A stretch of DNA of 42,434 bases from a virus: the IMG/VR virus record IMGVR_UViG_3300035698_002806, positions 1 through 42,434 of that record; one strand, given 5' to 3'. The position numbers and the translations under genes are program-made. A model generated the notes under the pieces. The model had not been told where the DNA came from, searched no databases, and saw only the letters and a list, made by a program, of their open reading frames with translations. Positions 1-8,999 of this stretch are shown here, piece by piece (positions within the stretch are counted from its first letter, which is position 1; each line of letters opens with the position of its first letter).

Positions 1-52
1 CACCATTGACATCAGCAATGTCAACCTCTTTAATGAATTTTGCAGTTTCCAT
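1..52 (-). CDS. 5' end of a gene running off the left edge
   Basis: Only the first 17 codons are present, so no function can be given. Two adjacent ATGs (55 and 52) follow a strong GGAGG; the second has the better 7-base spacing and is used here. The readable N-terminus is METAKFIKEVDIADVNG. The start overlaps the stop of the upstream gene, as elsewhere in this operon. Confidence 0.6.
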   Translation of the reverse strand, partial: METAKFIKEVDIADVNG

Positions 53-255
53 CATGTCGCCTCCGTCACTACATTACAGGTGATTATCCAATCGTTTCTT
101 GGGTGTACTTTTCTTGCAGTCTCTAATACGTGTATAACCTCATGTATGTTATCATATGACACACCAAAGTGTTCAGAATCCATACTGCCTTCAGTACCCT
201 CAAAATGCTGAACGCAATAAGTTATTGTGTAAGTTCTCTTAATTTCAAGTTTCAT
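52..255 (-). CDS. small hypothetical protein, 67 aa
   Basis: Unrecognised. A soluble, mixed-charge protein with no membrane segment and no obvious motif beyond two cysteines. It sits in a tightly packed minus-strand cluster of small genes downstream of the DNA polymerase, and its stop overlaps the start of the next gene. Coding status rests on length, start context and tight packing. Confidence 0.6.
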   Translation of the reverse strand: MKLEIKRTYTITYCVQHFEGTEGSMDSEHFGVSYDNIHEVIHVLETARKVHPRNDWIITCNVVTEAT

Positions 256-267
256 TGTCTTGTCCTC

Positions 268-486
268 TTAGTTAAAACCGTTAATAAATCTACTCATTTC
301 TTTATAGTTAGATAGCTTTCCACCCATCATTAAAGCCATTCCAAGAGATATACCTGAATGCCCTTCAGTTCCTGGGTGCTTACCCAAATCAGAACACATT
401 GAGGTATATGCATTAGGGTAATCTCCCTTTTCAACAAATTCCATAGCTCTATCTTTGCACCATTGTAAATGCTCGCTTCTAGTCAT
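268..486 (-). CDS. small conserved phage protein (EHLxWCK...GH...EMxRFIxGFN type), 72 aa
   Basis: The N-terminal EHLQWCKDRAMEFVEKGD and the C-terminal EMSRFINGFN resemble a small soluble protein that recurs in tailed-phage early regions; its function is unknown to me. The central stretch has a HPGTEGH motif. Start ATG at 486 overlaps the stop of the preceding gene by 4 bp (ATGA), indicating translational coupling. Family resemblance is from memory; no function is inferred. Confidence 0.65.
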   Translation of the reverse strand: MTRSEHLQWCKDRAMEFVEKGDYPNAYTSMCSDLGKHPGTEGHSGISLGMALMMGGKLSNYKEMSRFINGFN

Positions 487-863
487 TGTTTCCCCTCTAG
501 TTTTTTCATTATTTTACTTACAATAACAATTTGACTTATACCAGCTACTATAGCTAATATCGTGACATAAGTACCAAGTAACAATGTAATCAATAACATA
601 CCCTTCACGTCATAAGGTAATAACAACAAAGTACCTACTGTCATAAAGATTATTAATGCTATGGCTATAGAAAACAAAGACCATACAACCTTATCAATAT
701 GTAAATTAACATTAAATAATAAGATTTTCTTAATCATTTCTTTTCTTTCTTTTTTATGATGACATTGGCAACTACATGTCCAACCTCCAAAGTGACCTTC
801 CTCAGATTCACCACCTGAACATGTAAAACAATCACAGTCCTTTGCATATCTTATTTGTACCAT
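483..863 (-). CDS. two-helix membrane protein with Cys-rich N-terminus, 126 aa
   Basis: The first about 40 residues carry six Cys plus His (CDCFTC, CSCQCHH), a possible metal-binding head. Two hydrophobic segments follow, around residues 60-82 and 88-113, separated by a short polar turn, then a basic tail. The predicted topology is a membrane hairpin with a Cys-rich cytoplasmic head. Size and topology could suit a holin, but the position among early genes and the Cys head argue against naming it one. Confidence 0.6.
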   Translation of the reverse strand: MVQIRYAKDCDCFTCSGGESEEGHFGGWTCSCQCHHKKERKEMIKKILLFNVNLHIDKVVWSLFSIAIALIIFMTVGTLLLLPYDVKGMLLITLLLGTYVTILAIVAGISQIVIVSKIMKKLEGKQ

Positions 864-864
864 T

Positions 865-1149
865 TTATTTATCCTCTAACCCCTTTCTTACTTGCTCTAA
901 TCCACATGTACATGGGTACATATAATGTTTACTTTGCTCACACATTACACAGGTTATTTTATTCCCATGTGTTGCATATGTTTCTAAAGCATTACGGAGT
1001 GTAGCATTTTCTAATGCTATTTTCATATACTCAACTTCTTCTGCTTCTAATTCATCAATACGTTGTTGTAATTTTTCATATGCATCATACTTAGTAAACA
1101 TACATTTACAACATTCACAGAACGCATCATTTTCTTTGTGTTTCTTCAT
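865..1149 (-). CDS. Cys-rich small protein beginning MKKHK, 94 aa
   Basis: Has an N-terminal CECCKC cluster, a central helix rich in Glu and Leu (coiled-coil-like, residues 28-60) and a C-terminal CVMCEQ...CTCG pair, so it may bind zinc. The first five residues (MKKHK) are shared with the small Cys-containing protein at 8977-9150, suggesting related domains. It lies directly between the polymerase stop and a membrane protein gene. Function unknown. Confidence 0.6.
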   Translation of the reverse strand: MKKHKENDAFCECCKCMFTKYDAYEKLQQRIDELEAEEVEYMKIALENATLRNALETYATHGNKITCVMCEQSKHYMYPCTCGLEQVRKGLEDK

Positions 1150-3416
1150 TATTTATCCGCCCATGAGTTAAGGTTATTCTTCCAGTTTAACTTGATTAAT
1201 GGAATCTTCTCCCTATAACCTGCTACCGTTGCATCAACTGTTTCTTTAACTTCATCAACATACTCTTTTAGTGTAGGACATAAAACTTCATCATGACTAT
1301 TAAACGGCATGACTCTGAAAGGGTGTATACCAGTAGGTTGTATGTCCCATATCTTTCTTTGTACGTTCTTAGTGATTTGCGCGCCAGTTGCTTGTATAAC
1401 ATGATTACCTGCTGCTCGCATATTTGAACCTTGTATAGCAAAAGCTGCACCGTAAAGTGCTGACTGTACTGAACCAGATGCAGTTTGTTCTCTATCTCTC
1501 CTTACTACTTTAACATTTAGATTCTTCCAATCTTCGGGTGGTTTCTGTGCAAGATTGAATAATGTTTTACATATCTTATTCTCTAAAGTAAAGTACCTCT
1601 TGAAGCCAAACATACTATCAATACTCTCTGCTGGTTCATGCCATTCTACAGCTGTGCCAATACCTCCAGGTTGTCTCATAGAACAGAACATACCTACTAC
1701 ATACTTGCGCTTTTCAGCAAAGACTGGATAATCTCTTAGTATCTGCTGATAGGCTTCCTCCGCCACCTCTTCATCTTCCAACCCGACTCTTGTAACCAGT
1801 GTATAACCTTCACCAAAGTAACAGATAGCGAAGACACCATTCTTACATCTAACATAGTAATCTGGTTCACGTCCAGAGGATTGAATAATCTCTTCATAAG
1901 TCATAGTAGTGAAGAAGTATCTTTCTCCCCAGAGTGCATGAATCTTTTTATCTCCCATTAATTCTTCGTGCATTTTTGGATCATGGTAGACTGCATCCAT
2001 CAGTGACATTTCAAAAGCATCAAAGTCACCACCAGTTAAACTGTACTTATCAAAGTCAAATACGAATGGGAATGATGCTCTTACTTCTTTGATTCTGTTA
2101 ATCCCTTGAGCATTTAACCCATCAGTACCTGCCATACGTGTGCTTTTTGTACCAATAACTTTAAAGCTAGCATGAAATACACCAGCTCTAATAAATTTAT
2201 TATATAAGTCAACTTCCTTTAATGCTTTACGACAATTTAATACTTCTGTTGCTCTCTTAGCTGCTTCATGACTAATACCTTTGCCATCATCCCATCTGGC
2301 AATAGCCTCTAAAGTAATTTTCTTTGTGTCTGTTACAACTAATTTTTCAACATCATCCATCACCTCGGTAATATAATGTTTTACTTTTTGCGGTGAATTA
2401 CAGAACGGAATTTTCTTAGAAGCATCAATAGCTTTCTCTTTAAGAGCTTTAATCTTATCAAGAGCCACCTTATATCCGTGCCATCTAATAGTGCCGACCA
2501 TACAAGCAAGTACACTATCATCATCATTAAACTCAGGATAACCAAAATACTCATATAATCCTCTGGTATAGACAATATCATCATCAGCATATTTACGTGC
2601 TAACTTATTGTAACTCCAATAAGTAATATGCTCCATAATCTTTTCAGCCCATGTACCTTCCCAGTTCCATACGCCAGACTCTCTCCTATATGGTTTGCAA
2701 TGTTTGCCTTTCTTATTAACATAACCTGCTAGAGCAAAGGGTGCATAACCCAACTCATTAGGCTTTGGTAAATCAAATGTATCAAACTTGATAGTCTTTT
2801 TAATCTTTAGTGCATCTACCGCTAGAGCTTTTAATGCACTTGATGGTGCAAACTTTAATAAAACGTCCCTAAACTCTGAGTCAGTAACTCCATCTTCATC
2901 AGTAATATCAACAGAATGCCATTGTTTATTATTAGGCATTCTCTCAAAATATATAGATGGTAACTTGATTAATACATTTAATTTATCAGCTAGTCTATCT
3001 GCAAGTTGACAGGGGACTTTCTTGATTCTAATATCCTTTCTATCCATTGTTGATTGATACGGTCCTTTACGTGCATGTAACATTAAGTCCATTACACCTT
3101 TAGGCTTTAAACACAAAGCATTAAAACGAGCTTGTTCTTCGATTACTGCAATCTCGTCAATATGGTCCATCGGTATCCAGTCCATATCTGGACAACACCC
3201 TAGTACATTATACAATTTAGTCAGATGAAACCAGTCAAACGCTGCATTGAAAAATACTAACTCTTCTTCACAAAATCGTTCTATCAACTTTAATGTGTCA
3301 AAGATAGGTACTTTCCATACATCATGTAAAATCACTGGTCCATCATCAATAGCATATTGTATTAATACTATGATACCATGAAATCCACAAGTCTCTGTGT
3401 CAATCGTTGTTGCCAT
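1149..3416 (-). CDS. family A DNA polymerase with 3'-5' exonuclease domain
   Basis: Replicative phage DNA polymerase of the Pol I family, 755 aa from this start. The N-terminal proofreading exonuclease shows motif I DTETCGFHG (near residue 7) and a motif II-like FNAAFDWFH. Polymerase motif A is GGDFDAFEMSLMDA (around 460), motif B is RCKNGVFAICYFGEG (around 525) and motif C is HDEVLC (around 709). There is no 5'-nuclease domain, as is usual for phage enzymes. The start at 3416 is chosen over an upstream alternative start at 3449 because AAGGAA lies just upstream and the first residues then lead directly into exonuclease motif I. It probably works with the helicase and primase-helicase encoded in this window. 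Confidence 0.92.
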   Translation of the reverse strand: MATTIDTETCGFHGIIVLIQYAIDDGPVILHDVWKVPIFDTLKLIERFCEEELVFFNAAFDWFHLTKLYNVLGCCPDMDWIPMDHIDEIAVIEEQARFNALCLKPKGVMDLMLHARKGPYQSTMDRKDIRIKKVPCQLADRLADKLNVLIKLPSIYFERMPNNKQWHSVDITDEDGVTDSEFRDVLLKFAPSSALKALAVDALKIKKTIKFDTFDLPKPNELGYAPFALAGYVNKKGKHCKPYRRESGVWNWEGTWAEKIMEHITYWSYNKLARKYADDDIVYTRGLYEYFGYPEFNDDDSVLACMVGTIRWHGYKVALDKIKALKEKAIDASKKIPFCNSPQKVKHYITEVMDDVEKLVVTDTKKITLEAIARWDDGKGISHEAAKRATEVLNCRKALKEVDLYNKFIRAGVFHASFKVIGTKSTRMAGTDGLNAQGINRIKEVRASFPFVFDFDKYSLTGGDFDAFEMSLMDAVYHDPKMHEELMGDKKIHALWGERYFFTTMTYEEIIQSSGREPDYYVRCKNGVFAICYFGEGYTLVTRVGLEDEEVAEEAYQQILRDYPVFAEKRKYVVGMFCSMRQPGGIGTAVEWHEPAESIDSMFGFKRYFTLENKICKTLFNLAQKPPEDWKNLNVKVVRRDREQTASGSVQSALYGAAFAIQGSNMRAAGNHVIQATGAQITKNVQRKIWDIQPTGIHPFRVMPFNSHDEVLCPTLKEYVDEVKETVDATVAGYREKIPLIKLNWKNNLNSWADK

Positions 3417-3690
3417 CTTGAAATTCCTTGATTTCTTTGTTAACAGCATCTAATTTTTTGGTGGCTAACTTTAATAATAAAGCTGGTACTGCTACACAAC
3501 CCCCAACATCATTTATTCTAACACTACCTACAATAGCATCTTCACCTATTTTACCACTTTTTCCAGTAAATAACATTGTACCAGCATTATATTTTAAAAA
3601 CTTTAATTCACGTATTACAGTACTGTAATGTGCTGAATCACCGATCAACCTATCTAATTGGCACTGGCATTTTGGTAGATACTTAGTCAT
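3400..3690 (-). CDS. hypothetical protein, 96 aa
   Basis: Unrecognised soluble protein with a Gly/Val-rich middle (GKIGEDAIVGSVRIND) and a charged C-terminal helix. It overlaps the polymerase start by 17 bp and the preceding gene by 4 bp, so it is translationally coupled to the polymerase. No catalytic motif is visible. Confidence 0.6.
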   Translation of the reverse strand: MTKYLPKCQCQLDRLIGDSAHYSTVIRELKFLKYNAGTMLFTGKSGKIGEDAIVGSVRINDVGGCVAVPALLLKLATKKLDAVNKEIKEFQDGNND

Positions 3691-3902
3691 ATTGGCTCCT
3701 TATCTTGTAATTCATTCCATGGATTAATGTTTGGTTTTTCAATTGCTCCATTGTTTTTAATATCAGCCCAAGACCAACCTTCTGCACCTTCAACATGTAA
3801 ATGAAATTGTATTTCGTCCTTTGGTAATTCTGGATGAAGTGTTTCTTTCAAGATCCCTTGAATCTTGTTGGCTATATCTCTTTTCTGTTTTACTGAGAAC
3901 AT
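3687..3902 (-). CDS. hypothetical protein, 71 aa
   Basis: A small charged protein with an N-terminal helix (FSVKQKRDIANKIQGILKE) and a histidine-containing FHLHVEGAEGWSW stretch. It overlaps both neighbours by a few bases. Unrecognised. Confidence 0.55.
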   Translation of the reverse strand: MFSVKQKRDIANKIQGILKETLHPELPKDEIQFHLHVEGAEGWSWADIKNNGAIEKPNINPWNELQDKEPI

Positions 3903-4264
3903 GTTAGTCCCATCCTTTCACAGAGTTCTTCAATGCTAATGTTATCATTTAGCCATGGATTAAGTATGCTTTTCATAATAGGTTGATGTATATCTACTAC
4001 GAAACTACTACCTATATCATCTTCAACAAAATCATGCCTTACTATAGACTTAGGTACGCAGACTTGTTTACCTTGACACTCAATCTGTAGACTTTTACAA
4101 TTGATTGCTAGAATCTCAATATCATAACTAGCATCATGTGGATTGTGTCTATTTACATTTATGTCATGATTGTCATAGTAATCCATGTAATGATTACCTT
4201 GGTCCATTATATCATCAATATCTGGATTTGGATAATCACCTCTACCATCAAGCATGTCACTCAT
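3890..4264 (-). CDS. acidic hypothetical protein, 124 aa
   Basis: An upstream start at 4279 exists, but the internal ATG at 4264 sits 8 bases after GGAGG and overlaps the stop of the previous gene (TAATG), so it is preferred. The N-terminal third is rich in Asp, Asn, His and Tyr; the rest looks like a compact beta domain. No known family recognised. Confidence 0.6.
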   Translation of the reverse strand: MSDMLDGRGDYPNPDIDDIMDQGNHYMDYYDNHDINVNRHNPHDASYDIEILAINCKSLQIECQGKQVCVPKSIVRHDFVEDDIGSSFVVDIHQPIMKSILNPWLNDNISIEELCERMGLTCSQ

Positions 4265-4467
4265 TACTTCCACCTCCATTCACCATCAGCATAATCAGCA
4301 TGACCTAATGCAATAGCTTCAGCTCTTACACCAGATTCACCCATTAACATACCCATATAGAATACAACAGCCATGATTACTAAAATCACTAAGGCTAATA
4401 CTGCATTCCTGTGGTCATTAGCTGTAACATATTCAGCGAGTTTATCAGCTTCAGTATCATCCAACAT
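4264..4467 (-). CDS. single-pass membrane protein, 67 aa
   Basis: Acidic N-terminus (DDTEADKLAEYV), then one hydrophobic segment (AVLALVILVIMAVVFYMGM) and a short C-terminal tail ending WRWK. Start ATG at 4467 is preferred over a TTG two codons upstream. The stop is fused to the next start as TAATG. No function assigned. Confidence 0.6.
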   Translation of the reverse strand: MLDDTEADKLAEYVTANDHRNAVLALVILVIMAVVFYMGMLMGESGVRAEAIALGHADYADGEWRWK

Positions 4468-4681
4468 TTGCAAGTTCTCCCATCATTTTAGCCACAAGTT
4501 CTTTGCCAACTCTAATAGACTTACAACGTAGGAAATTATCTTCATCCATACCCATTTTCCAGTAACCCCATTGCACTATTTCAGTCTTCCTATTTCTAGC
4601 AACACAGAATTTGTAGTTACCTAAAGTAGTAGTCTGCCGTGTGTACTCTTTGTTATCTTCTTTTTCCCATTTTATATCCAT
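4457..4681 (-). CDS. hypothetical protein, 74 aa
   Basis: Small protein rich in Trp and Lys with a C-terminal amphipathic helix (GKELVAKMMGELANVG). It overlaps the preceding gene by 10 bp and the following gene by 11 bp. Unrecognised. Confidence 0.55.
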   Translation of the reverse strand: MDIKWEKEDNKEYTRQTTTLGNYKFCVARNRKTEIVQWGYWKMGMDEDNFLRCKSIRVGKELVAKMMGELANVG

Positions 4682-5112
4682 GTTATTAACCTCATAGCTT
4701 TCTTACGGAATTTAAGATATTCATCAACATTATAAATCTTGATGCAAACTATACTACTTGTATCCATAAATGCTTTATCTTTACCTAATATGTGTATCCA
4801 GTTATAACACCCTACAACATCATCATATCTTCTATTACCTTTAATTTCAAATTTATTAAAAGGACATGATATACAAACTTCATTATCCATACATAAATCA
4901 CATTTTTCATTAACACGATAAGTGGCTAGCTTACTTTTAGGTGGAAATCTTCTAAAGAATGATTTCTTGTACTTAATTGGTATCTCGACTCTTAAATTTT
5001 TAAATTTTAATTTAGTTTTCATTGTAGTCTCTCTTATAATTTCAATAAATGCTAGATTATCTTCAAATGATTTAGTAAATCTTTCTTCATATTGTGGTGG
5101 TATGTAACTCAT
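4672..5112 (-). CDS. putative zinc-binding protein with CxxC...CxxCPF motif, 146 aa
   Basis: The middle holds CDLCMDNEVCISCPF followed by GCYNW: two close Cys pairs and a fifth Cys, the pattern of a structural zinc site. The N-terminus is basic (KTKLKFKNLRVEIPIKYKK). I do not recognise a named family; a nucleic-acid-binding role is possible from charge and Cys arrangement but unproven. Start ATG at 5112 overlaps the preceding gene by one base. Confidence 0.6.
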   Translation of the reverse strand: MSYIPPQYEERFTKSFEDNLAFIEIIRETTMKTKLKFKNLRVEIPIKYKKSFFRRFPPKSKLATYRVNEKCDLCMDNEVCISCPFNKFEIKGNRRYDDVVGCYNWIHILGKDKAFMDTSSIVCIKIYNVDEYLKFRKKAMRLITWI

Positions 5113-5477
5113 TATAAGTCCACATACATTAATTTCATATTACTTGGTGAATAATCTAAGTCACCTAATGGTTGGTACTTGAGGGGATTATACTTCCTAT
5201 CCCACTTATGCATCTGTCTTGAATACCGTCTATAAGCACGTCTATAGTATTTAGAAGACTTGCCCTTCTTCATTAATCTATAACGGTATTTCTTCCAAAT
5301 ACGATACTTAGCACGACTTTTTCGTGATACCCTGCTAGGTATCTTTTGGTCATAGTATTGTTTATACTGATCTGTAGACCACTTTTGATATCTGTTATCC
5401 CATGGTGCTGTATCATCCCATGCACCATAAACACTCATGCTAAGCATAACCAATATGATTGTTGTAATCCTTTTCAT
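5112..5477 (-). CDS. small exported basic protein with signal peptide, 121 aa
   Basis: Begins MKRITTIILVMLSMSVYGA: two positive residues, a hydrophobic core and a likely cleavage site after VYG, i.e. a Sec-type signal peptide. The mature part (about 100 aa) is very basic and Tyr/Arg-rich (RKSRAKYRIWKKYRYR) without cysteines. This suggests a protein placed outside the inner membrane during infection, perhaps an envelope-active factor. Function unknown. Confidence 0.6.
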   Translation of the reverse strand: MKRITTIILVMLSMSVYGAWDDTAPWDNRYQKWSTDQYKQYYDQKIPSRVSRKSRAKYRIWKKYRYRLMKKGKSSKYYRRAYRRYSRQMHKWDRKYNPLKYQPLGDLDYSPSNMKLMYVDL

Positions 5478-5485
5478 ATTATACC

Positions 5486-5884
5486 TCAGTAAGCGTTGCT
5501 TTTAATATTGCTAACTATATTTTGACCCATAGTCATTAAGTCACATTGGAACTTACTATCTAGTGAATTGATAATAGATTGAGTAATCCCTTGCTCTATT
5601 ACTTTTTTGATTATTATTTTTATGTCATCTTTATGTTCTAACATATATATAACAACATGTTCTCTGACTTGGGGTTCTAATAATTCTTTCACTATGCCAT
5701 GAAGCAATGATGGTTCAATTTCTTTATTATACCTGTCTAATACAGGCTTAAAAAATATGTCATTTACACTAGATTGTATCATCATTGATAATTCTTCATC
5801 AGTGATTAAGTCGCCAATGTCATCCTTAATACGTTCTTTCAATCTATCTTGAAAGCTACCTTGTACTACTAGGTCATCACTCAT
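5486..5884 (-). CDS. hypothetical protein, 132 aa
   Basis: A mostly helical, acidic protein with Ile/Leu-rich amphipathic segments and no Cys motif apart from one C. It overlaps the ParB-like gene behind it by 4 bp, so the two are probably co-translated. Unrecognised. Confidence 0.6.
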   Translation of the reverse strand: MSDDLVVQGSFQDRLKERIKDDIGDLITDEELSMMIQSSVNDIFFKPVLDRYNKEIEPSLLHGIVKELLEPQVREHVVIYMLEHKDDIKIIIKKVIEQGITQSIINSLDSKFQCDLMTMGQNIVSNIKSNAY

Positions 5885-6699
5885 ACCAGCACCCCATCTT
5901 CTGGAGGATGGTATTCTTTACCAACCTTAACTGCTGTTACCTTCATAGTTTCAATCAATTCAGCATCACTCAATTCACCAGTCGTCCAAGCTAAGCAACG
6001 AGTAGTTAAGCCAAAGCCAAAAGTCTTAGAAACATCTTGCATGATTTTCCTAATCTCAAACTTGTTTCTTTGTCTCTTTGTGGACTTGGCTTTATTCTTA
6101 CCACCACGTATTGTTCCACTCTTGCCCATTAACTTATGTTCTTTTATCTTCTTTATCAGTTCAACCTGTGCTTCTCTGTCACCACGTAGACTATACAGGT
6201 CTCTGACATTCACTTGATTAATCAATCCTGCTTTTATTTCAGCTTGGATATCTTCATCAAGTCTTAGCACCATAGTACGTACTTGAACCCAACCCTTTGG
6301 CTTTCCAATACGGTCAATGATTATTTTCTCAGATAAGCCAGCAGTTACTAACTTTTCAATAGCTAGACTTTCTTCATAAAGTGACAGGTTACTGCGTTGT
6401 AGATTCTCAGCTAAATTGAGTATACGTGCTGATGCATCATCTAAGTCATCCCTCACCATACATGGTATCTCAACTCTACCTTCAATAATCTTGAAAGCCA
6501 TATGCCTTCTGTGACCAGCTATAATACGATAAGTGAACCCATCCTTGTTATAATGTTGCACTATAATTGGTGTTAATAATCCATTCTTTTCAATGTCTTT
6601 AGCCAACTGCAAAACATCCATTGGTATAATTTGACCACGGCAATTGAATTCTGGATCTGAGAATATATCATCCAACTTAATTAAATTTGTTTCATACAT
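5881..6699 (-). CDS. ParB/sulfiredoxin-fold DNA-binding protein
   Basis: 272 aa. Shows the ParB N-terminal nuclease-like fold: GLLTPIIV, then RIIAGHRRHMAF (ParB box II around residues 60-72), ENLQRSNL (box III) and a helix-turn-helix region around 125-165 (GLSEKIIIDRIGKPKGWVQ). Phage proteins of this family act as DNA-binding regulators or CTP-dependent clamps. Start ATG 6699 with GGGAG 8 bases upstream is preferred to a TTG at 6717. A second, different ParB-like protein lies at 10558-11559. Confidence 0.8.
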   Translation of the reverse strand: MYETNLIKLDDIFSDPEFNCRGQIIPMDVLQLAKDIEKNGLLTPIIVQHYNKDGFTYRIIAGHRRHMAFKIIEGRVEIPCMVRDDLDDASARILNLAENLQRSNLSLYEESLAIEKLVTAGLSEKIIIDRIGKPKGWVQVRTMVLRLDEDIQAEIKAGLINQVNVRDLYSLRGDREAQVELIKKIKEHKLMGKSGTIRGGKNKAKSTKRQRNKFEIRKIMQDVSKTFGFGLTTRCLAWTTGELSDAELIETMKVTAVKVGKEYHPPEDGVLV

Positions 6700-8623
6700 T
6701 TTGCAAGCTCCCTTCAAAAGCTAGTTCATCACTACGTTTCGTTGTGTTTTCAATGGCATCTCTTAACTTCACCATTGACAGATTCTGTAAATCTTTCTTA
6801 CGTTGTAGATTACTTAATATTAATTTGTCTGTATCTAAATTAACTATATCTATAATCGTTGCTCCTTTGTTAGTATCCATTCCTGGTCTATGTATTCTAT
6901 CCTCAGACTGCATACGACTTTCAGCATTAAAATCATTACTGAAATATATTTCAACTGGAGAGGCAGTAAGTGTCAGTCCCATACCACCTGCTCCAGGTTG
7001 TGCTACAAATGCTATTAAGGGTAAAGTTCCTTCCTGAAATTCAATCAGCATTTGCTCCAGATTCTCAGCTCCCTCAATATCAGTTGTATGCCCTCGTCCA
7101 TCCACCTTGATATATTTCCATCCAGCTTTAGAAACTATATCTATAACCTTGTCTACTGAACCTTGGAATCCAGCATAGATTACCACTCGCCCATATTCCT
7201 CAAATTCATCCAATAAGTCTTTTAATACTGCATCCTTTGGTGACTTAACCATTTGAGCCACACGTTTTATTTGTTCCTCCTTTCCTTTTCCATTACACCT
7301 TGTACATTGTGGCATTTCAGGGTCAGCCTGAAATGGATCTTTACCAGTACCCTTACAGATTTTACAATCGATAATTTTACCAGTTGGTACTTCCTTATAT
7401 TGAAACCCATCACTTAGTTCTCTACATTTACTTAAAGCTGTGATAGCTCTTGGTGCTGTACTAACTATTAACTTTTGTGCCCTTAGTGTTGCTGGGTCAG
7501 GTTCACATTCAATGATTCTATAAATCTTGTCAGGTAATTCTAAGCAATCCTTTTTGAACTTCACTAAAGTTAAACCCTTCATCCGTTCACCCAGATACTC
7601 TACTTCGTTTCTTGCTTCTATAAAGATATGAAAAGCTGGATTTAATACCTTTGTTGGTGCTTCCATCAGTTTATCAAAGGAAAATGCTTCACCTTCAACT
7701 GGGTCGGGCATACTATCTATCCAACGTTGTGTGTGATTAACATCATCACGATCAAGACCACATTTAACACAGATGCCATCACAATCAAACCATGTAACTA
7801 AATGTGGGTACATATTACCTGCAATACCTTCACGTTGCTCAATAAATCCTAAACGCTTTTTGAACTTGTGTATGTTACCTTCTACAAAGAACCCAGGACA
7901 TGCTATTTCTGTTAACCAATACCAGTCACTAGGGTTCTTAGGTGAAGGTGTACCAGACATTAAGATTACATAACCATCTGCTGAATGTTTATTTCTGATT
8001 TTCTCAGCAATAAGCATAGCATTTGTGCTACGTTTGGCATTGGGATTCTTGAGTTTGGAACATTCATCAAATACTACACCATCATATTGTATATCTATTA
8101 CTTTATGTAATGATGCATAGGTGCTGAATGTTGGATAGATCTTAGTTTTCCATTTACGGAATTCTAATTTCACAGCTGAGATAGCAGACTTAGGACCAAC
8201 CCATAACCATTTAGTAAAGCCACGTTTGGTAGCATACTCCATAGTTTCGATTGCTGCAAGTGTTTTACCAACACCCATTTCCTCAGCAAGTATGCATTGG
8301 TGTCTGGTGATGGTGTGTCTTACAGTTTCAGTCTGATGATCATATAATCCACGCTGTGATGTGTAAGGTAGTAGTTCAGCATCATAGAGTTTATATGGTT
8401 CTAGACCCTCTAATGCTTCTAATTGGAAGATATTTCTATTGTTTGCTTTGATGCTCCAAGTCTTATTTTTTGGTTCCCATCTAGCACCATCCATATTCTT
8501 AATAGATTTTAATAGATGTTGATTGTAGGAAAACGCTAAGATTATGACATCTTTTACCCAAGTCAATTTGACTGGTATCATAAATCTATCAGCTTTTAGT
8601 CTGGTTAGCTCTGTGGTAGACAT
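6692..8623 (-). CDS. SNF2-family helicase with HARP-like N-terminus
   Basis: 643 aa superfamily 2 ATPase. The N-terminus (MDGARWEPKNKTWSI) resembles the HARP domain of annealing helicases such as SMARCAL1. Motif I is EEMGVGKT (around 114), motif II FDECSK (around 188), motif III MSGTP (around 223); the C-terminal core shows GAGGMGLTLT and the motif VI SEDRIHRPGM (around 573). Unusual insertions lie between the lobes: CVKCG near 280 and CKICKGTG...CTRCNGKG (around 419-442), a DnaJ-like CxxCxGxG pair. Probably remodels forks or branched DNA during replication. The C-terminus overlaps the ParB-like gene start by 8 bp. Confidence 0.9.
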   Translation of the reverse strand: MSTTELTRLKADRFMIPVKLTWVKDVIILAFSYNQHLLKSIKNMDGARWEPKNKTWSIKANNRNIFQLEALEGLEPYKLYDAELLPYTSQRGLYDHQTETVRHTITRHQCILAEEMGVGKTLAAIETMEYATKRGFTKWLWVGPKSAISAVKLEFRKWKTKIYPTFSTYASLHKVIDIQYDGVVFDECSKLKNPNAKRSTNAMLIAEKIRNKHSADGYVILMSGTPSPKNPSDWYWLTEIACPGFFVEGNIHKFKKRLGFIEQREGIAGNMYPHLVTWFDCDGICVKCGLDRDDVNHTQRWIDSMPDPVEGEAFSFDKLMEAPTKVLNPAFHIFIEARNEVEYLGERMKGLTLVKFKKDCLELPDKIYRIIECEPDPATLRAQKLIVSTAPRAITALSKCRELSDGFQYKEVPTGKIIDCKICKGTGKDPFQADPEMPQCTRCNGKGKEEQIKRVAQMVKSPKDAVLKDLLDEFEEYGRVVIYAGFQGSVDKVIDIVSKAGWKYIKVDGRGHTTDIEGAENLEQMLIEFQEGTLPLIAFVAQPGAGGMGLTLTASPVEIYFSNDFNAESRMQSEDRIHRPGMDTNKGATIIDIVNLDTDKLILSNLQRKKDLQNLSMVKLRDAIENTTKRSDELAFEGSLQNV

Positions 8624-8999
8624 TTTTAAATAATTCCTTATCTACTGAGTACAGGGTACGTAATAACTCGTCAAATTGTTTCGGGTTGATTAGCGAATCC
8701 TGACTCATTAATTTCATAATTACATTATACCAACTTACTATGTTACCAGTACATAAAAACGTAGTACCTAAGTTGGTTACCTTTAAAAACTCACCTAGTG
8801 TGACTGCCAAAAGACAGTCAAGCTCTAATACAAAAGACACATAAATATGTTCTCTAATATCAGAATTATAGCTCTCATTAAATAGTTTGAAGAAAGCAGA
8901 TGTATCCATTTTCTGATTACTTGAATCAAACTTACGCACTAAGTCTTTGTCTAACAACTTTAGTGCATCTTGGAAATTAACTTGTGTGTATAATAACAT
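8589..8999 (-). CDS. hypothetical protein, 136 aa
   Basis: Helical protein with no recognised motif. The frame is open from a GTG at 9026, but adjacent ATGs at 9002 and 8999 follow TAAGGA at ribosome-site distance, so 8999 is used. It overlaps the helicase start by 35 bp and the small gene before it, giving a coupled set. Confidence 0.6.
   Translation of the reverse strand: MLLYTQVNFQDALKLLDKDLVRKFDSSNQKMDTSAFFKLFNESYNSDIREHIYVSFVLELDCLLAVTLGEFLKVTNLGTTFLCTGNIVSWYNVIMKLMSQDSLINPKQFDELLRTLYSVDKELFKNVYHRANQTKS

Noticed and set aside
483-863. Holin
   Set aside because: Topology fits, but a Cys-rich head, early-gene location and lack of a neighbouring lysin do not support it.
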